Of a DNA stretch of 64,000 bases, positions 34,876 through 47,627 are shown piece by piece. The stretch is taken from assembly GCF_000512585.2 (NCBI RefSeq), contig NC_089242.1:1240001-1304000 (forward strand), given 5' to 3'. The stretch comes from Kwoniella bestiolae CBS 10118 (lineage: Eukaryota > Basidiomycota > Tremellomycetes > Tremellales > Cryptococcaceae). Within the stretch, counting starts at the first letter, position 1; every line of letters starts with the position of its first letter. Under the pieces are notes generated by a model. That model was not told the DNA's origin. It made no database searches and saw only the letters and a program-made list of their open reading frames with translations. Made by a program: the position numbers and the translations under genes.

Positions 34876-35402
34876 GATTGACTCATCAGTACCTGTTTGT
34901 AACCTCTTGGGTTGTATCAGATAAGGGGGGCAAAGTCCAACATAGCGATGGTGACATGGAGGATTGCGGTGGAAATTCGGCGGATCCACGGGAAGATCTC
35001 AGGATTGCGAGATTCTCAGGATGTCCTGCTCAAGCGCTGCGGTAAATAAGTAGGGAGGATCTGCTTGGCAGGCTCGCAGGGCGGTGTGTCACCATGTTCC
35101 TGCATATTACGTTGCTCGTCGGTGCTCTTTCTCGTTTTGAGGAGCAAGAGAGCCATGGGACAGTGAAACATAGCACAGCACAGCATCCGTCAACATCCAA
35201 CCCCAACTATCTGGGCGCCAACACAGTGATGTCCAACGACGCGGGCATGTAATTCAGGACGATATCATTGTGTTTGCAAATGCAACCTAGCTCAAACGTG
35301 TGTGATAACTGCATACGATCTTGGTACCCAGGGTCCGCTTTATCACTTATCCCAATCCGTTCTCTTCCTCTGTTAAAACACTCATGAGCGAGCTCCGCTC
35401 CC

Positions 35403-38400
35403 TTAGAATTCACCCGGCCCAGGACCAAAGTGTGTACCAGACGGCACTGCCTTCCAAGGTGTTCCCTTGGCGTCCATCGTGTTCGAGCCGACGGTATTGC
35501 CCCACCAATCGAAAGTGATGTTGTGGTAACTCAAAGCGAAGAAGATGATGATCGTGGCTAAAGCTGTTCCGGTGTCCATGGCGGCTTGTGTGAGGTCTAT
35601 AAATGATCTCAGCATCAGAACGTGTCTGGAGAACTTGAAAGGCTAATGAGGAGCAGCACTCACAGTTGTATCTCTTCCACCAATCGAAAGCCCTCTTTCT
35701 GATGAGATAGTTGAACAGGAATCCGAAGATGAACCATAGGGAGTATTGGGCTGTCACGAATCCCCATGAGCAATCTTCTCTGCGTCACGCTACTTCGAAC
35801 ATAGGCACTCACTGGTATTGGCAGGAGGAATGTTACCCGCAGCATTGAAGAAGATAGGCACATTAATGTACTTGATCCAGCTGTTGGGGTATCTTCGATA
35901 GACCAACCAGACGAGAACAGTGACCACGGGCTGTGACACCATCGTCAGGTCCTTTCCTCTATGTCAAAGGACTGCGCACTCACCCCGATCAGGAAGAAAT
36001 ACATCAAAGCGTTGTAAGTCTGCCCGCTCTGGAACATCCTCTGAGGACCGATAGTCCCCCAGATGATCGAAGCGTTGTATACGACTTTAGCGCCCGCGCA
36101 GGTGAACCGGTTTTTGTTGGTGGGTGAGCACAGGTCTTGGATGTTACCGATCATCCATCGAAGGACTGTGGAGTGGGACCATGAGGTCAGCAGTGCGTTA
36201 GCTCTCAAGTGAGGAGAAGATGACTCACCACCTGTTTGTACCGCGGCTGCCAAGACGGTCGAGTAGATCTGGGCGAAGAAGAGAGTGCGTGGTGGCACTT
36301 TCTGCAACATGTTACCGCCGATCAGCAAAGAACACTAAGTGCAACACTCGACTCACCATGTATTGACCCAGCTTCAGGTCCTGAGCAAAGTCCATCCCAT
36401 GTTTGACGGTGTTATAACCATACATCTTGACCATCATATTCGCGATGGGTTTACCAGGCCAGATGTACCCTGCGATCAGCTCCGTGATGATGTTGAGGAA
36501 GACTGACACATATCACACCATCAGTCTCGGCCGTCTCCTCTCATCCGTACCAATACTCCGCACTCACTCCTCTGATTCGTCGTGCCCTCCAAGATACCCT
36601 CAGGGATAATCAAGGTAACGCCCATCCCAAAACAAATAAAGATGAACCCCCAAACAGGCAGCCCCGTATCCCAATACTTCGTCGTGAATATCCCCAACCC
36701 CAAAATCACCAGCGTCAAAGCGCCGTACCACCAATCCGGTACTTCCTTGTAACGGGCCATCAACCGCTTATGGATATCCTCGCCTCCATGTTTGGCATCT
36801 TTAAACCGAGCTACGATTTCTTTCCCATTATACAAAATCGTATATACCACCACGGCAGTGACAGCGGCGAAGGATAATCCGTAAGTGAGGGAGTATGACA
36901 TGCTGACGTACATTGGGGAATACTCTTTGTACTTGTCGAGTTGGAAATCCAGGGTGAGCTTGTTGACTACTCGAGAGACGTTGTATGTTTTCCCCGTGTT
37001 GTCGAATGTGCTGGAGGAGAGCAGGGGGAGGCTAAGTCATGGGTCGGCTGTGAGCTCATCTCATCTTACATTTACAAATGCTTTTCACTCACTGCGCACT
37101 CTGCCAGACGTTGGAGTAGTACAAGATCGGCGATAGGAACAGGTAAAAGATGACGATTGTCGCGTAGGCGTTACAAGAGATGTAGAATGGGGTGGTGAGG
37201 GGTGAAGCGGGTGAGAAAGCATAGGTGATTTGAGTCCAATCGAAACTGATGGGCAGTAGTCCCAACCCCGAGCTCATCTGGACACGGAAGGCAAATTAGC
37301 ACCGACTCTCTCTCTTACACATCGCGTCGACACCCCCACTCACCCCGAAAATCGCATTAACTTTCTGATTGTTCGGTGCGATCCAAGTGATGAATGCGAA
37401 AGTACTCAACGACGTCCAAATATAATCGGGGAACCAATACCACGTAAACGCTCCGAGGGTCAAGAAGATGAAATACTTGTATCGGGTGATAGTCCATCCG
37501 TTTGCCGGTGAATGGTCTTGTTCCTCGTGCAGTGCTCGTAATAACACCGTTGAAGGTAATGACGAGGGCCAGATCAATGCGGCAGGGTAGACAAGCCACC
37601 TTCTTGATAGACCTGCCAAGCCGAACCCAAGTGCTTGGGTGGTTAACAGGTATAAGAAGGAGAAGCCCGCTCCGTAGTCCCTGTTCCAGTACACCGGGCT
37701 GATAATCGCCACGAGCGAGCCCATGGCATAGGCCGTTCCAGCTGTGAGATTGACGCAGATCGCGACGAGCGAATGTTCTTTGATGGACCATTTCCCGGGG
37801 TTAACGTCGAAAGACAGCGGTCCAAGAGGAACTCGCCATCTGGGAAGCTTCTCCCAGGCTTTTCCGATGGGGTGGACCAATAATTGAGCGACGACATACC
37901 CGAGGGAAAGAGATGGCTGGGCCAAAGCGCGTTGTAAGCATTAATATCCCCTTGTATCTGCACAGATATACCTACATATCTCAACCCGAAGAATTGGTTG
38001 ACACCTGAGAAGAGAATCACAAAAACAGTGACGAGGATCCAAGCTCGGACGGCTGGTTTTGTCGAATCAGCAAGTGCTAATACCTGGAGTTTGCTGTCAC
38101 TCACTGTTGCACAGAGCCTCTGTGTCATCCCAATTGGGTACACACGCAGCTACTTCGGGGACTGTGTATCATCCGACACTTAGCTTGAATTAGGATAGGC
38201 AAGTGAAACCAACCTACAAGGCGACTGATCCCCCTCCACTTTCACCGTGAACGCCCTATCCGGGGTAAGCTCCTCCTTCTCCAGAATCGCCACGTTCGCA
38301 GCATTCACATCTTTATCGGATGAAGCAGAGGCCTTTTCAAGATCCCTCTCCTTGTAGTCTTCTGCGGGTGATGGTGGTGTCGTGGATTCAGTAGAAGACA

Positions 38401-38449
38401 CCGGGCCGATGGCTGAGGGTCGACTGGATCGGCGCTGTACATCTGCCAT
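35403..38449 (-). CDS. OPT-family oligopeptide transporter
   Basis: ATG is at 38449 and TAA at 35403-35405. The N-terminal 90 residues are hydrophilic and Ser/Glu-rich. About fourteen hydrophobic segments follow across many exons. Family signatures include VRAWILVTVFVILFSGVNQF, FFGLRYPSLSLGYVVAQLL (reconstructed across an intron at 37930-37975), the hallmark NPGKWSIKEH, ISFDWTQI, YNTVKHGMDFAQDLKLGQYM, and the C-terminal FFALSYHNITFDWWGN followed by GTHFGPGPGEF. OPT proteins import tetra- and pentapeptides (and in some cases glutathione or metal chelates) with protons at the plasma membrane. The substrate of this copy is unknown. Confidence 0.92.
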
Positions 38450-39209
38450 GTTGGGCCAATTTCAAGTGCTACACTGGTATGATGAATATGAGATGTGCTT
38501 CCTGGGCGTGAGAAATCCGCAACGATCTTCATCCCATCTTGATATAAGTATCATGCGGCCTATCCCAATTTGCTGCTAATTTGAGATAAGCAGCCCAAAA
38601 ATCGTAGCGCAATCATTAGCAAATCTTCCGCCATCGATAAGAGGAACGAAACGGGTTTTACCACGTTGTCACATCACATCACAGATAGCAAATTGGTCCA
38701 AGATGGTATGTACTTGAGGAGACAATAATGCAGCCACCGAGCTATTTTTGAACTTCCAAGCTAAACTTGAGAACCGATGACATAAGAGGCGATTCGCAGC
38801 CGTAAGTTAAAACAAGATTCGAGGAACTTGAACCTGGACTAACGGTTGTATCCGATGATGGCGTGATAAGGATTTGGGCCGCTGGTTTTATTCAGTTATC
38901 TGAACACACTGCATAACGAAAGTCTCCTCTCTCAGCTTTCATGTACAGTACTATAAACCGAGTGGGCCTGTTTCAAGCGACGCAAAGTGATCACATCATA
39001 TCATTTTATGAGACCCGCGCTCCTGGTTGGGCGATATGGCTAAGTGTACCCACATGACCACCGAACAAGTTGCGACAAGCAGTCCTCTGCACCTCTCGCA
39101 ACATCTAAAAGGGGACAGGTATGTAACGACTGTGTGTATATGCATATCATAGTGCTGGTAACTGTATATGCAAGCAACACCAACTATAGAGCGAAACTGC
39201 ATCATCTCG
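38450..39209. other. Intergenic region upstream of the OPT gene
   Basis: 760 bases lie between the OPT start and the 3' end of the phosphatase gene, both on the minus strand. The sequence is AT-balanced, contains several GATAAG-type words (38583, 38636, 38867) of the kind bound by GATA nitrogen regulators, and has no recognised gene. Confidence 0.4.
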
Positions 39210-40327
39210 TCACTCCTCATCCCTCAGATGCTCCTCACTACCCCAAGCCTCGAGTCTTCCCCTCGGGACCAGCCCCATCCCCTCCTCCCCATCTTCCCAC
39301 CACACTCTGAGTATCGCCACACCAGTATTCCCCACCTGCTTGCCCTCCTCCCCCTCAAACGAGATATGTTCAGGTACGTGCAGGTCGATCGGCGCTTTCT
39401 TCTTCAGCTTCTCCATCTCGTCAGTGGATTGGGAAGTCAACATGTCCAGTAAAGCGGTAATACATTCCTGGTGGGTCACCACCAATACCACGCCTTTACT
39501 TGTGGTGTTAGTTTGGACTGAGCCCGATCGAGCGATCCCCGGTCGGGGGAGACCCTTGATTGAGCTTAGGGCTCGCTCGAGGGCTGGGCCGGAGGATGAT
39601 GTGGGGGATAGAGGGGAGATGGGCGTGGCTGACCCTGACGCCGCGGGGGTGTGCGTGTCGAGTAGGACTGAGAGCCAGTCGTGTAGTCTTGCTGAGAGGC
39701 TGTGCGAGTTTTCACAGAGCTCGATCAGCGTTGTTTCCATTTTTAATGGAGATGACGATATCCAATTGATAAGGAGCCAAGGCACTGGTGTCTGGCACGA
39801 TCAGACCCGGGGATTATGTGAAAGAGAACTTTGCTCACTCCGCTCGAGGCTCCCCGCCCATCTCATCCATCTTCCCCTTAACCTCCTCCCAGGGCTGACC
39901 CTCCGCCCGACCCGCCCCTTGAGTGACCAGCCTCTCATCGATCCGAAGTTTGGCCTTTGGCTGTCCCGCGCAGATGATCCTGGCGGTCTACAACATGGCA
40001 CACGGACTGTCATTAGCATCGTTCATCTCCCAATACACGGCTATTGCTGTTGGCAGGGATGCCCTACAGTGAGAGGATTATACGCACATTCTCGGCCCTG
40101 TTCAACGGGCTAGACCAGGCTTCAGTGAATGGGACGAGTTTCAACCATTCGCTCAGCTTTTTAGCTTGTTCTTGACCTGTCGGGGACAAAGGGGTATCGA
40201 GATGTCCTTGGACGATACCTCGAGCGTTTCTGATGGGGCACATTGTGAGTGATACTTTACTTGTGGACGTGGAGGAGTCGAGAACTTACTGCTCGGTCTG
40301 ACCATGTCTGACTAGGTATAACAGCAT
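39210..40327 (-). CDS. Histidine phosphatase (phosphoglycerate mutase-like) family protein
   Basis: The start at 40327 gives MLLYLVRHGQTEQ, the RHG motif with the nucleophilic His. NARGIVQGHLDTPLSPTGQ, AWSSPLNRAENTA, RIDERLVTQGAGRAEGQPWE and, in the last exon, VLVVTHQECITALL with the second catalytic His follow. These are the landmarks of branch-1 enzymes such as fructose-2,6-bisphosphatase, TIGAR-like and broad-range acid phosphatases. A low-complexity Ser/Pro insertion (TPAASGSATPISPLSPTSS) separates the two halves. The exact substrate cannot be inferred. An acceptor lies just before the ATG (TTTGCACAG), so a short upstream exon, perhaps starting near 40425, is possible. The stop is at 39210-39212. 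Confidence 0.8.
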
Positions 40328-40766
40328 TTCGAATTGTTCTTTCTGTCCTGTGCAAAATTAAATAGCTGAGTATTTTGATAAAATAAGATAAAGCGCTGGT
40401 CAGTCGACCCCATGCACCTCGGACATCTTATATGCCCTTTTCATCCTGGCTTGATCATCCGGACTTCGATGTATCCTTTGTTTCTAACGGAAAATCAAGC
40501 GTTCCAACGACACAAAAGACCCGTAAACGTTCGTCCGAGATCGGCGGAAGAACACAGCACCTCCATTGACAAGTAAGAAGAGACACCTCGTCCGTTGTTC
40601 TTGTGCTTCCCATGCCAGGTCAAAGGAGTGGACAAGGATCAGTGTTTTCCAGATGGTACCTGCATTTCCATCTATAAGTCTACAATGTCCAACAAGATAT
40701 CCCTATTCCGACGTGAAAACCTTTCATCCCTTTATTTTCGGACAAACGTGCGACGCACTGGCCCAT
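40328..40766. other. Intergenic region
   Basis: 439 bases lie between the phosphatase start and the stop of the quinone oxidoreductase gene. It should hold the phosphatase promoter; no extra gene was seen. Confidence 0.4.
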
Positions 40767-42455
40767 CTAAGAAGGCAAGAATTGAGGAGGGAAGATACCC
40801 CTTGGTCCGTACCAGTTACCCTTGAGCATTCTCGAGAAGTACGCTCGGGGCATGAGGTCTTTGGTGAGGTGGTAGAAGAGTCTGTAGCGAGGTGATCGGA
40901 TGTTAGCACCGATTGAGGCATGTAGAGCATGAACCGTACTCACCGGTTAGGAACCGCTTGATCTGTGAATCTACCGAAACTCTCCTTTCGCTGGGCACCA
41001 TACTTGAACTCGGCCAGTAGCAATTCCCCTCGACCGGTGAACAAGGGACACGAGGTGTATCCATCGTAGATTGCGTCGCCAACTTTACCAGTTTCCATAA
41101 GTGTTACAAGGTTATGGGCGAGAACGGGGGTTTGACCGGTGATAGCTGCGGCGGTCTGCGAGGCGTTCATACTTAGCACCACATCGCAAAGATATAAACC
41201 CACCAACTCACCTTGGAAGTAGGAAGCGAAGAGGAATCACCCAACGAGAAAACATTCTCGTATTTCTTGTGTTGGAGGGTACCTTGGTCCACATCAACCC
41301 ATCCGACCGAATCTGCCAATGGCGATTTCTTGATCCAATCCAACGGACCCATCTGAGGAACAGCATGTAACAATCCATACTCCTTTTCGATCTTCTTCCC
41401 CTTGTTCTCCCCAGCGACAACTTCAAACACAGCCACCTTATCATCCGGTCGGATCTCCACCAAGTTGGTGTTGAACAACGCATCTATACCCTTCTTTTGT
41501 CTGATAGCGTCGAGAGCTTTGGAGTAGTGAGGGACGGCAAACATCGTTGGCATACCGGTGATGAAGGTTGAGTGGTTGTTGGAGGTCTCGGCTTGGGATT
41601 TCCAGAACGAGTCGGCCATGTATGCCATCTTTTGGGGGGCTATTTATACTGTCAGCTCAGGCCTGAGACATGTGGGTGACATTACTCACCACCGGCACAT
41701 TTGATCACACCGAAAGGTTGAGTGAAGATAGCCTCTCCCTCTCCCTTGTGGTTTCGTACCAGATCCCAAGTCTTGTCGGCGGTCTCGTAGGAGTAGATAG
41801 TGGAGACCTTCGATTTAGTAGGATCGGCAATGGCTTGCTTGAGTCCCTTGATGTTATCCCAGTCTGTGGGATACTGTCAGCTGTTATCGAGCCTCTGAAA
41901 GCGAGGAACAACCCACTTATCTGAATACCAGCAGCAACTACCAAGTAATCGTAAGAAAGCTTGCTTCCATCGGCGAGCACTACCTGGTTCGCTCCAGGTT
42001 CGAAAGCCGAAGCATTCTGAGGGATGTGGGCGAATTGAGAAGGGATCAACGAATCGAGAGATCTCCTGTAGGTGTCCTTGGAGGCGAGACCTGATCCGAC
42101 GATCGTCCATCCGGGTTGGTAATCGTGGTTTTTGGCGGCCTAGACGAGCTCTCTCGATTAGCTGCGATCCATCGGCAGAGTAGTGAAAGAACTCACATCG
42201 ATAATAGCTACATCGCCATCACCCAGAGTCTTCCCTTGAGCTTGGAAGGCGTTGTAGATCTGGTTGGCAGCGGCAAGACCACCGGCACCTGCAGCGATTT
42301 GCCATAAATTAGCATTCGCCTTGTACAAAAACCTCGGATAGCCGAGAAAAGCAGCAGGACTTACCACCACCGATGACGACGACCTTGTGCTTGCCAGCGG
42401 CAGAGGTGGACGCTAATCGAGCGAGAGAAGGGAGGGTTTTAGGAACGAAGGACAT
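40767..42455 (-). CDS. Mitochondrial sulfide:quinone oxidoreductase
   Basis: The protein starts MSFVPKTLPSLARLASTSA, a typical mitochondrial presequence. It continues with the FAD Rossmann motif KVVVIGGGAGGLAAANQI, DYQPGWTIVGSG, LSYDYLVVAAGIQINWD and FTQPFGVIKCAGAPQK. The Cys of the last motif, together with the Cys of YTSCPLFTG near the C-terminus, matches the redox cysteine pair of type II SQR. VFSLGDSSSLPTSKTAAA is the second FAD-binding motif. The C-terminus (MPRAYFSRMLKGNWYGPRG) is membrane-associating in the family. The enzyme oxidises sulfide and passes electrons to ubiquinone (fission yeast Hmt2). The stop is TAG at 40767-40769 and the start ATG at 42455. Confidence 0.9.
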
Positions 42456-42860
42456 GGTGGCGAATGTGCTTTTTGGGTTGATGAAAAGAACAAGGATGAC
42501 ATGATGAGATGCAATTTATGTGTTGTTTTCATGATTTATAGTGGTGATTCCGAAATCATCCTGGAAAGACATGATTCATCACCAACTTTTTTGGGAATTG
42601 GGTGAATTGCGCCATCGACAAATGCGGGGTAAGAGCCAAGCTCAAGGGATACCGCCACGTGGTTTTGTGCGGGGTAGAACACCAGCAGGCATCGATTTGC
42701 ACGACCGTGGGAATGTTTTTATGATTGTGAAATGTGTATTGGGTTGAGCAAGAGAGAGAGAGAGAGAGTCGAGTATCGTTCATGTCGATTGTGAGTGACA
42801 TCGCTTTCCATTGCTGTGACCTAATACTATCATCTTACCCCTTCGCTCCACCGCTCAACC
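42456..42860. promoter_or_regulatory. Divergent promoter region with (AG)9 tract
   Basis: 405 bases lie between the SQR gene (-) and the RhoGAP gene (+), which point away from each other. A purine tract of nine AG repeats lies at 42751-42768, about 90 bases before the RhoGAP ATG. No gene was seen. Confidence 0.45.
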
Positions 42861-45039
42861 ATGTCCGACCCACCCCAAGCAGATACACAACCCACATCAA
42901 CGACAGCAGCTTCCACCTTCGCGTCCACATCGAAGAACAACTCGCTCATCCCTACCCTTTCGAGATTATCACAATCCACATCCCGCCCATCGATACCACA
43001 CGACTCCGCTGATCAAGGGATCACTCGTCAGACCATGCGAATAGGTAAAGAAGCATGGCGAAGGAGTGGTCTTAGCTCTCTGTGGAGGACCAACGATGAG
43101 ACCCCGGAAGATACGATTACCCATATCAAGTCGAGATCAGATGAGACGTCCTCATCGACCGAATCGTCCTCATCAATGTTCAAACTCCGTACACAGCCCC
43201 TCGATACATCTTCGATACTTTACCCTACCCTCACTGTCCATCCACCACCGGTCAACCACAACATACTGGTGCTATCCTTATCTCACGTCGGTTCAGCACC
43301 ACCGACTCTGTCAAACGACGAGCTATTCAACGTACTGCTCAGAAGGTTGGAACCGTGGGTCGGCGAGGAGGGAGAAGGCGGGTACGTGCTGGTTGTTCTT
43401 GCTGATGAGGATGACCACATGGTTAAAGGGAAGGAGAAGAGGAAATTACCGGGTATAGGATGGTGGGTTTGGAGATGGAAGAGATTACCCAGGAAGTGAG
43501 TTATATCCATCTCAAGATGTGAAGATCAATGCTGATTTAGTATCTTTTGCAGGTACCGCAAAAACCTGAAGCGATTGGTATGTCGCTTGATCATCTAGGT
43601 GTATGCTGAGAAAGGATAACCTGCTAATGAAACTGTCATCAGTATATCGTGCATCCCTCAATGTTCACCCGAAGTAAGTCAATTCCTATTCCTGAAGTTC
43701 CGGCTAAAATGCTCATGTATTTCGTATAACAGCCCTCCTCCCACTCATCAGCCCCTTCATCTCCCCCAAATCATACTCCAAGCTCCATCCCTTACCCTCC
43801 CTCCTCTCGCTGCATCACACTCACGGCGTATCGCTAAAAGGAATCGACATCAGTCTTCCAGTCCTCGAAGCAGAAGCTCGAGTCTTGAGAGACAGACCCG
43901 ATATCATCCCTCCTACACCATCAAAAGAAGGAACCAGCTCCGCACCGAAGCTTAAGCGTATGGACAGCGAGTCAAGCATAGCGAGTTGGGGGTATCAGAC
44001 CATCTCTTCAGCAGTCGAGACGGCCGCTTCTTACCTCCCTTTGCCTCGTTTCGGTGTCGACTCATACCATCGGCCTGCCCTTGAGTCGGCGGGTAACAAG
44101 GGATATTGGGGAAGGGATCTGGATGAATTGACGAAAGAATGTGGTGGGAACGTACCGCCTCTATTGGTCGAGCTGGGAAAGGTCATTCTCAAGGAATGTA
44201 CAACTACCGAAGGGGTGTTTAGGAGGACGTCAAATGTGAGTTGTTTCAACGTCTTCTTCCTGTCGATCTCCATGACAAGCTGAAACCTCCTGTACAGTCC
44301 CATCTGCTCCCCGTCTTGACAGCTATCCTGGATTTGCCAATATCCCAACACCCAAATCTAACATGGACGGAAATAGCCAGAGAAGATTCGTTACTCCCGC
44401 CCAAGATCCTTTCTCGTTTCTTGGGCGAATTGACACAACCCATATTAACTAGCGATATGTACTCTACCATCAGGGAGACTGAAACGGCAGAAGAGTAGGT
44501 CAAACCCTCACTCACTGTAGATCATCGTGATTCCGCTAACGAGACTTATCTTGAACAGTGTCAAAACCAAACTCATTCCTTCCCTCTCACCTCCAAGAGC
44601 ACAGATCCTTACCTATCTCATCCACCTGCTACGGCATCTCTCCCTCCACTCCGACCAGACGAAAATGACCTCGCTCAACCTCTCCATCGTGATTGCCCCG
44701 GTACTCATAAGGGGACCAGATCCCATCGAAGATACGATACTATGTTTGGAACCGGGCAAACCCGTTCCCGTGGGATTGCGGAAGATGGCAGAGGTGAATG
44801 GTCTGACGTTTCCGGAAGGCACGGGCACGTTGGTGGGATTACTGGATACGTGGATTAGGGAATATCCTCTCATCTCGGGAGAGGAGAACAAAGCAAATTG
44901 TGATCTAGTCGGCAACAGATTGTCAATGATCGGAAGCGATACCAGGAGACACTCGTTGCTTGGTAGCGGTAGTGGTAGTGGTAGGAATAGGTCAACAACT
45001 TTGTCTAGTACCACCACGACGTCGACATCGATCGACTGA
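42861..45039 (+). CDS. CRAL-TRIO (BCH-like) plus RhoGAP domain protein
   Basis: The protein starts MSDPPQADTQPTSTT with a Ser/Thr-rich region of about 110 residues. A CRAL-TRIO/Sec14-like domain follows (LVVLADEDDHMVKGKEK, RKNLKRLYIVHPSMFTRTLL, PLISPFISPKSYSKL). A RhoGAP domain then covers PPLLVELGKVILKE, the arginine-finger segment EGVFRRTSN, LPPKILSRFLGELTQPIL and NLSIVIAPVLIRG. This order matches human ARHGAP1/ARHGAP8 and yeast Ecm25-like proteins that switch off Rho/Cdc42 GTPases at membranes. The arginine finger is kept, so GAP activity is expected. The C-terminal tail is Ser/Thr/Gly-rich. Short introns occur at 43498, 43576, 43673, 44235 and 44495. Confidence 0.85.
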
Positions 45040-45176
45040 TCTTGCATCTCTATTGTTACCCGTGCAATTGCAACTCTGCTGTAGCTCAAAGCGGACAATA
45101 GACTGTGGACATTCACCGTGCGTGTTGTATGGATGTTACTGGTTGTATGCAATGCATTATCCTTTCTACAAACGAG

Positions 45177-47327
45177 CTAATCCTCAGCTTTACGTTTCCT
45201 GTTGATCTGCGCTCTAGCACTCCTCAGCGCGAGATTTAATATCCTCTTTTCGCCTAATCTCACTATTGCGGCGTAACATTTGCGCAGCGCGGTAGTGTTC
45301 ACTTGTTTGGCCTCGTCTGGAATATCGGAAGGTAGAGCTGTCGATGAAGTTGGACGGGGGATGTGGTCGATGGGTAGTGAGCGAATGACATCCAAGTCGG
45401 ACTGTAGGAAAAATGATTCACATGATTAGCCAAAACATACCCATTTTACTTGGAATTCAACCAAAGAGGGAGATTGACCTACCTGTATATCACCGTCGTA
45501 CCTCGATAACCTACTTTCAACAGCTCGTACAATCACCCCAGCTACGTCGTTGTCCATCGCGGTAGTAGGCAATTTCCCCTTCTTCTTGGCTCTGAGCCAT
45601 TCTTGGTCGTACAGCAATAATCTTATGAACGCGATGAGAGAGTCGTCGATCTCTGAGGAAAGGGATAGGGGGAACATGCTATGTTCAAGATGAGATCAGC
45701 GATACCCCTTTCATTGCTATCTAGACATGCAGATCCAAAAATGATAGATACGTTTAGTGAAGATGAAGTGCTCATAGCAAAGTTACTCACTCCTCCTGAC
45801 CTTCATCCAACCACCAATCAATCCTCTTCTTCATCGCCTTCTCCCATTTCTCATCGTCCTCCCCCTTTCGCACGCATTGCAATACCATCTCACCATCTAT
45901 CAGAACTTCATCTCCTGGATTGCCGTACCCCCATCCACCCACTTCTTCTTCCGTCAGTAGCTCGAGCAAGTCCGAGGGGAGAGGGAGTATATCGACGTGG
46001 CCGTATTTCCTCAGGAGTTCGGAATTGGGTGGGGAGGCGTAGGTATTGTACTGCGGACTTGTTAGCTCAGCCAAGATAGAGACTGCTATACGACCACACG
46101 GTTGACAGCTGCTGGAAAAACACTCACTATCTGCTCGTCCTTCTCGATAGACTTGGTAGCTTTCATCGTGAACTCCTTCTCATCCCCCGGTGCGCCTCCA
46201 TTCGCGGCGCCAGGAGCCACCTCCTCATCAGTATACAAATTCGCATTATCCCTCTCAAACGCTGCATTCAACATGTCCGCAAAAGGAATCATCACTGCTA
46301 TCTGATCTTCATCGTCGTCATCGCTGAAATGGCTCTCGTCGTCGTCTTGGTCCTTGGAGAGATTGGTGAAGCGGGACGAGGGGACTGTGAATGATCGGGA
46401 GAGTATGCGGGAACCTTGGAGGTGGAATGATGAGAGGGTATGGTGTGGAGAGGATGAAGGGAAGAGTTCGGGGTGGGCCTGGTCAGTTTGACAAGTCAGC
46501 TCTTGTTCTATATTTGAACCTAATGTTAATAGCTCGTCTAAAGACGTTACCTCGTGGCCTTTACAGAGGAGATGATGGACGAATGACCCACCTTGATCAC
46601 TGGTAAGAGGTATTCGGTATATTCCTTCTCGGCTTCCTCTTTACCTATTCGATCTGAGACGGAACAACAGAAGGTGTCAGCAGGAAGCTCATGTGAGATT
46701 GACGTCTTGAGAGAGTCTGGTGGCTGATACTCGCCCTCAATATCAGTCCCCTTCAAATCTTTCCTCTCATCTTCATCCCACATCATAGGCGTATCAAACT
46801 CCCTCGGCATATTCGCTGATCACATTGCCCAAAACGAAATCAGCGTCCATCCATTCCCCATAACTATCTTTGATAGCAGATGGTAAGGCGTATAGAACGA
46901 AGGTACTCACACAGATAACCTGACCATTTACTCTCCGGCCCCCGCTCACTCTCCCACATCATCACCAATATCAACTTACACCAACCATGATCCAGCCGCT
47001 CCCATTCTTCCGGTGTCAACTTCTGGGACAGGTCCGATGTGAATGGAGAGAGTATCAGCGAGTCGGGGATATGGAAGAGGGGTGTGTCTTCCTACTTCCC
47101 AGCATCAGTATCAATATCTCTAAGCTCTGAGCTGACATTTGAGAGAGTCGGAGTGGTTTGTGATGCATTGAGTATACTATTGACGAACTACTCACAGGAA
47201 TGGATTCCAATGCTACAGCACCATACCCCATCCCATCGAATGGCTTCAACCCTAGGTATTTCTCATTGTACCATCCTCCAGCTTTCTTGAACCATCCTAG
47301 GAACTCTGTGGGGTTGAACGTGGCCAT
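45177..47327 (-). CDS. RKM4: SET-domain protein lysine methyltransferase of the Rkm4/SETD6 type
   Basis: The start at 47327 gives MATFNPTEFLGWFKKAGG, followed by KPFDGMGYGAVALESIPED and LFHIPDSLILS, the split SET N-part. The catalytic SET-C part reads MIPFADMLNAAFERDNANL, which corresponds to the AdoMet-binding ADMLNA....NA motif of Rkm4, and YNTYASPPNSELLRKYGHVD. A Rubis-subs-bind-like helical domain follows (IDDSLIAFIRLLLYDQEWL, LRKCYAAIVRLGEKRIL), and the tail is basic (RAQINRKRKAED). Yeast Rkm4 methylates ribosomal protein Rpl42; SETD6 methylates other substrates, so the target is inferred. An acidic run (DDDESHFSDDDDEDQ) is inserted before the catalytic part. The stop is at 45177-45179. 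Confidence 0.82.
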
Positions 47328-47627
47328 CTGGATGAAATTTGTTCTAATTCGGGCCTGTAGTTGGATCTGCGTATCGACAAGGAAGATGGGAGGAACCGAA
47401 ATATCAAAATCGGAAATCAGAGTTCAAAAAATCAAAGATTGGAAGTGCAAAGTGGAGGTTGATCGGTTGATTGATTGATTCATAGATAATCAAAATACGT
47501 TTGGACTGCATAATCTTATTAACCATCATCTATACAACAACAGAGGCAAGAAACAATACTACTAAAAAGACGAGCAAAAGCTATACTAAATCACATATAT
47601 CGATATATGCACCACCACCCTCTTTAC
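47328..47627. other. Intergenic region
   Basis: 300 bases upstream of the methyltransferase ATG and downstream of the BSD-protein stop. The AT-rich half near 47500-47600 looks like a 3'UTR. No gene was seen. Confidence 0.4.

Larger units (their letters stand above)
29328..35402. promoter_or_regulatory. 6-kb gene-free region upstream of the WOPR gene
   Basis: No exon chain or known family could be read on either strand in this stretch, while the rest of the window averages about one gene per 2.5 kb. It contains a 50-A homopolymer, poly-pyrimidine and GT-rich stretches, and two TTAAAGTT motifs (32068, 34867). Open frames at 30070-30447 and 30813-31274 look like chance. The region lies between the 5' end of the WOPR gene and the 3' end of the OPT gene, both on the minus strand. 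The simplest reading is that it is an extended promoter and perhaps a long 5' leader or non-coding transcript of the WOPR gene. Confidence 0.5.

Noticed and set aside
37930..37975. Reading of GISVQIQGDINAYNALWP as part of the OPT transporter
   Set aside because: It lies between a GTAGGT donor and a CCCAG acceptor. Removing it restores the family sequence LRYPSLSLGYVVAQLL, so it is intron.
39030..39120. A-box-like word TGGCTAAGTG
   Set aside because: No B-box or T-arm follows at a suitable distance.
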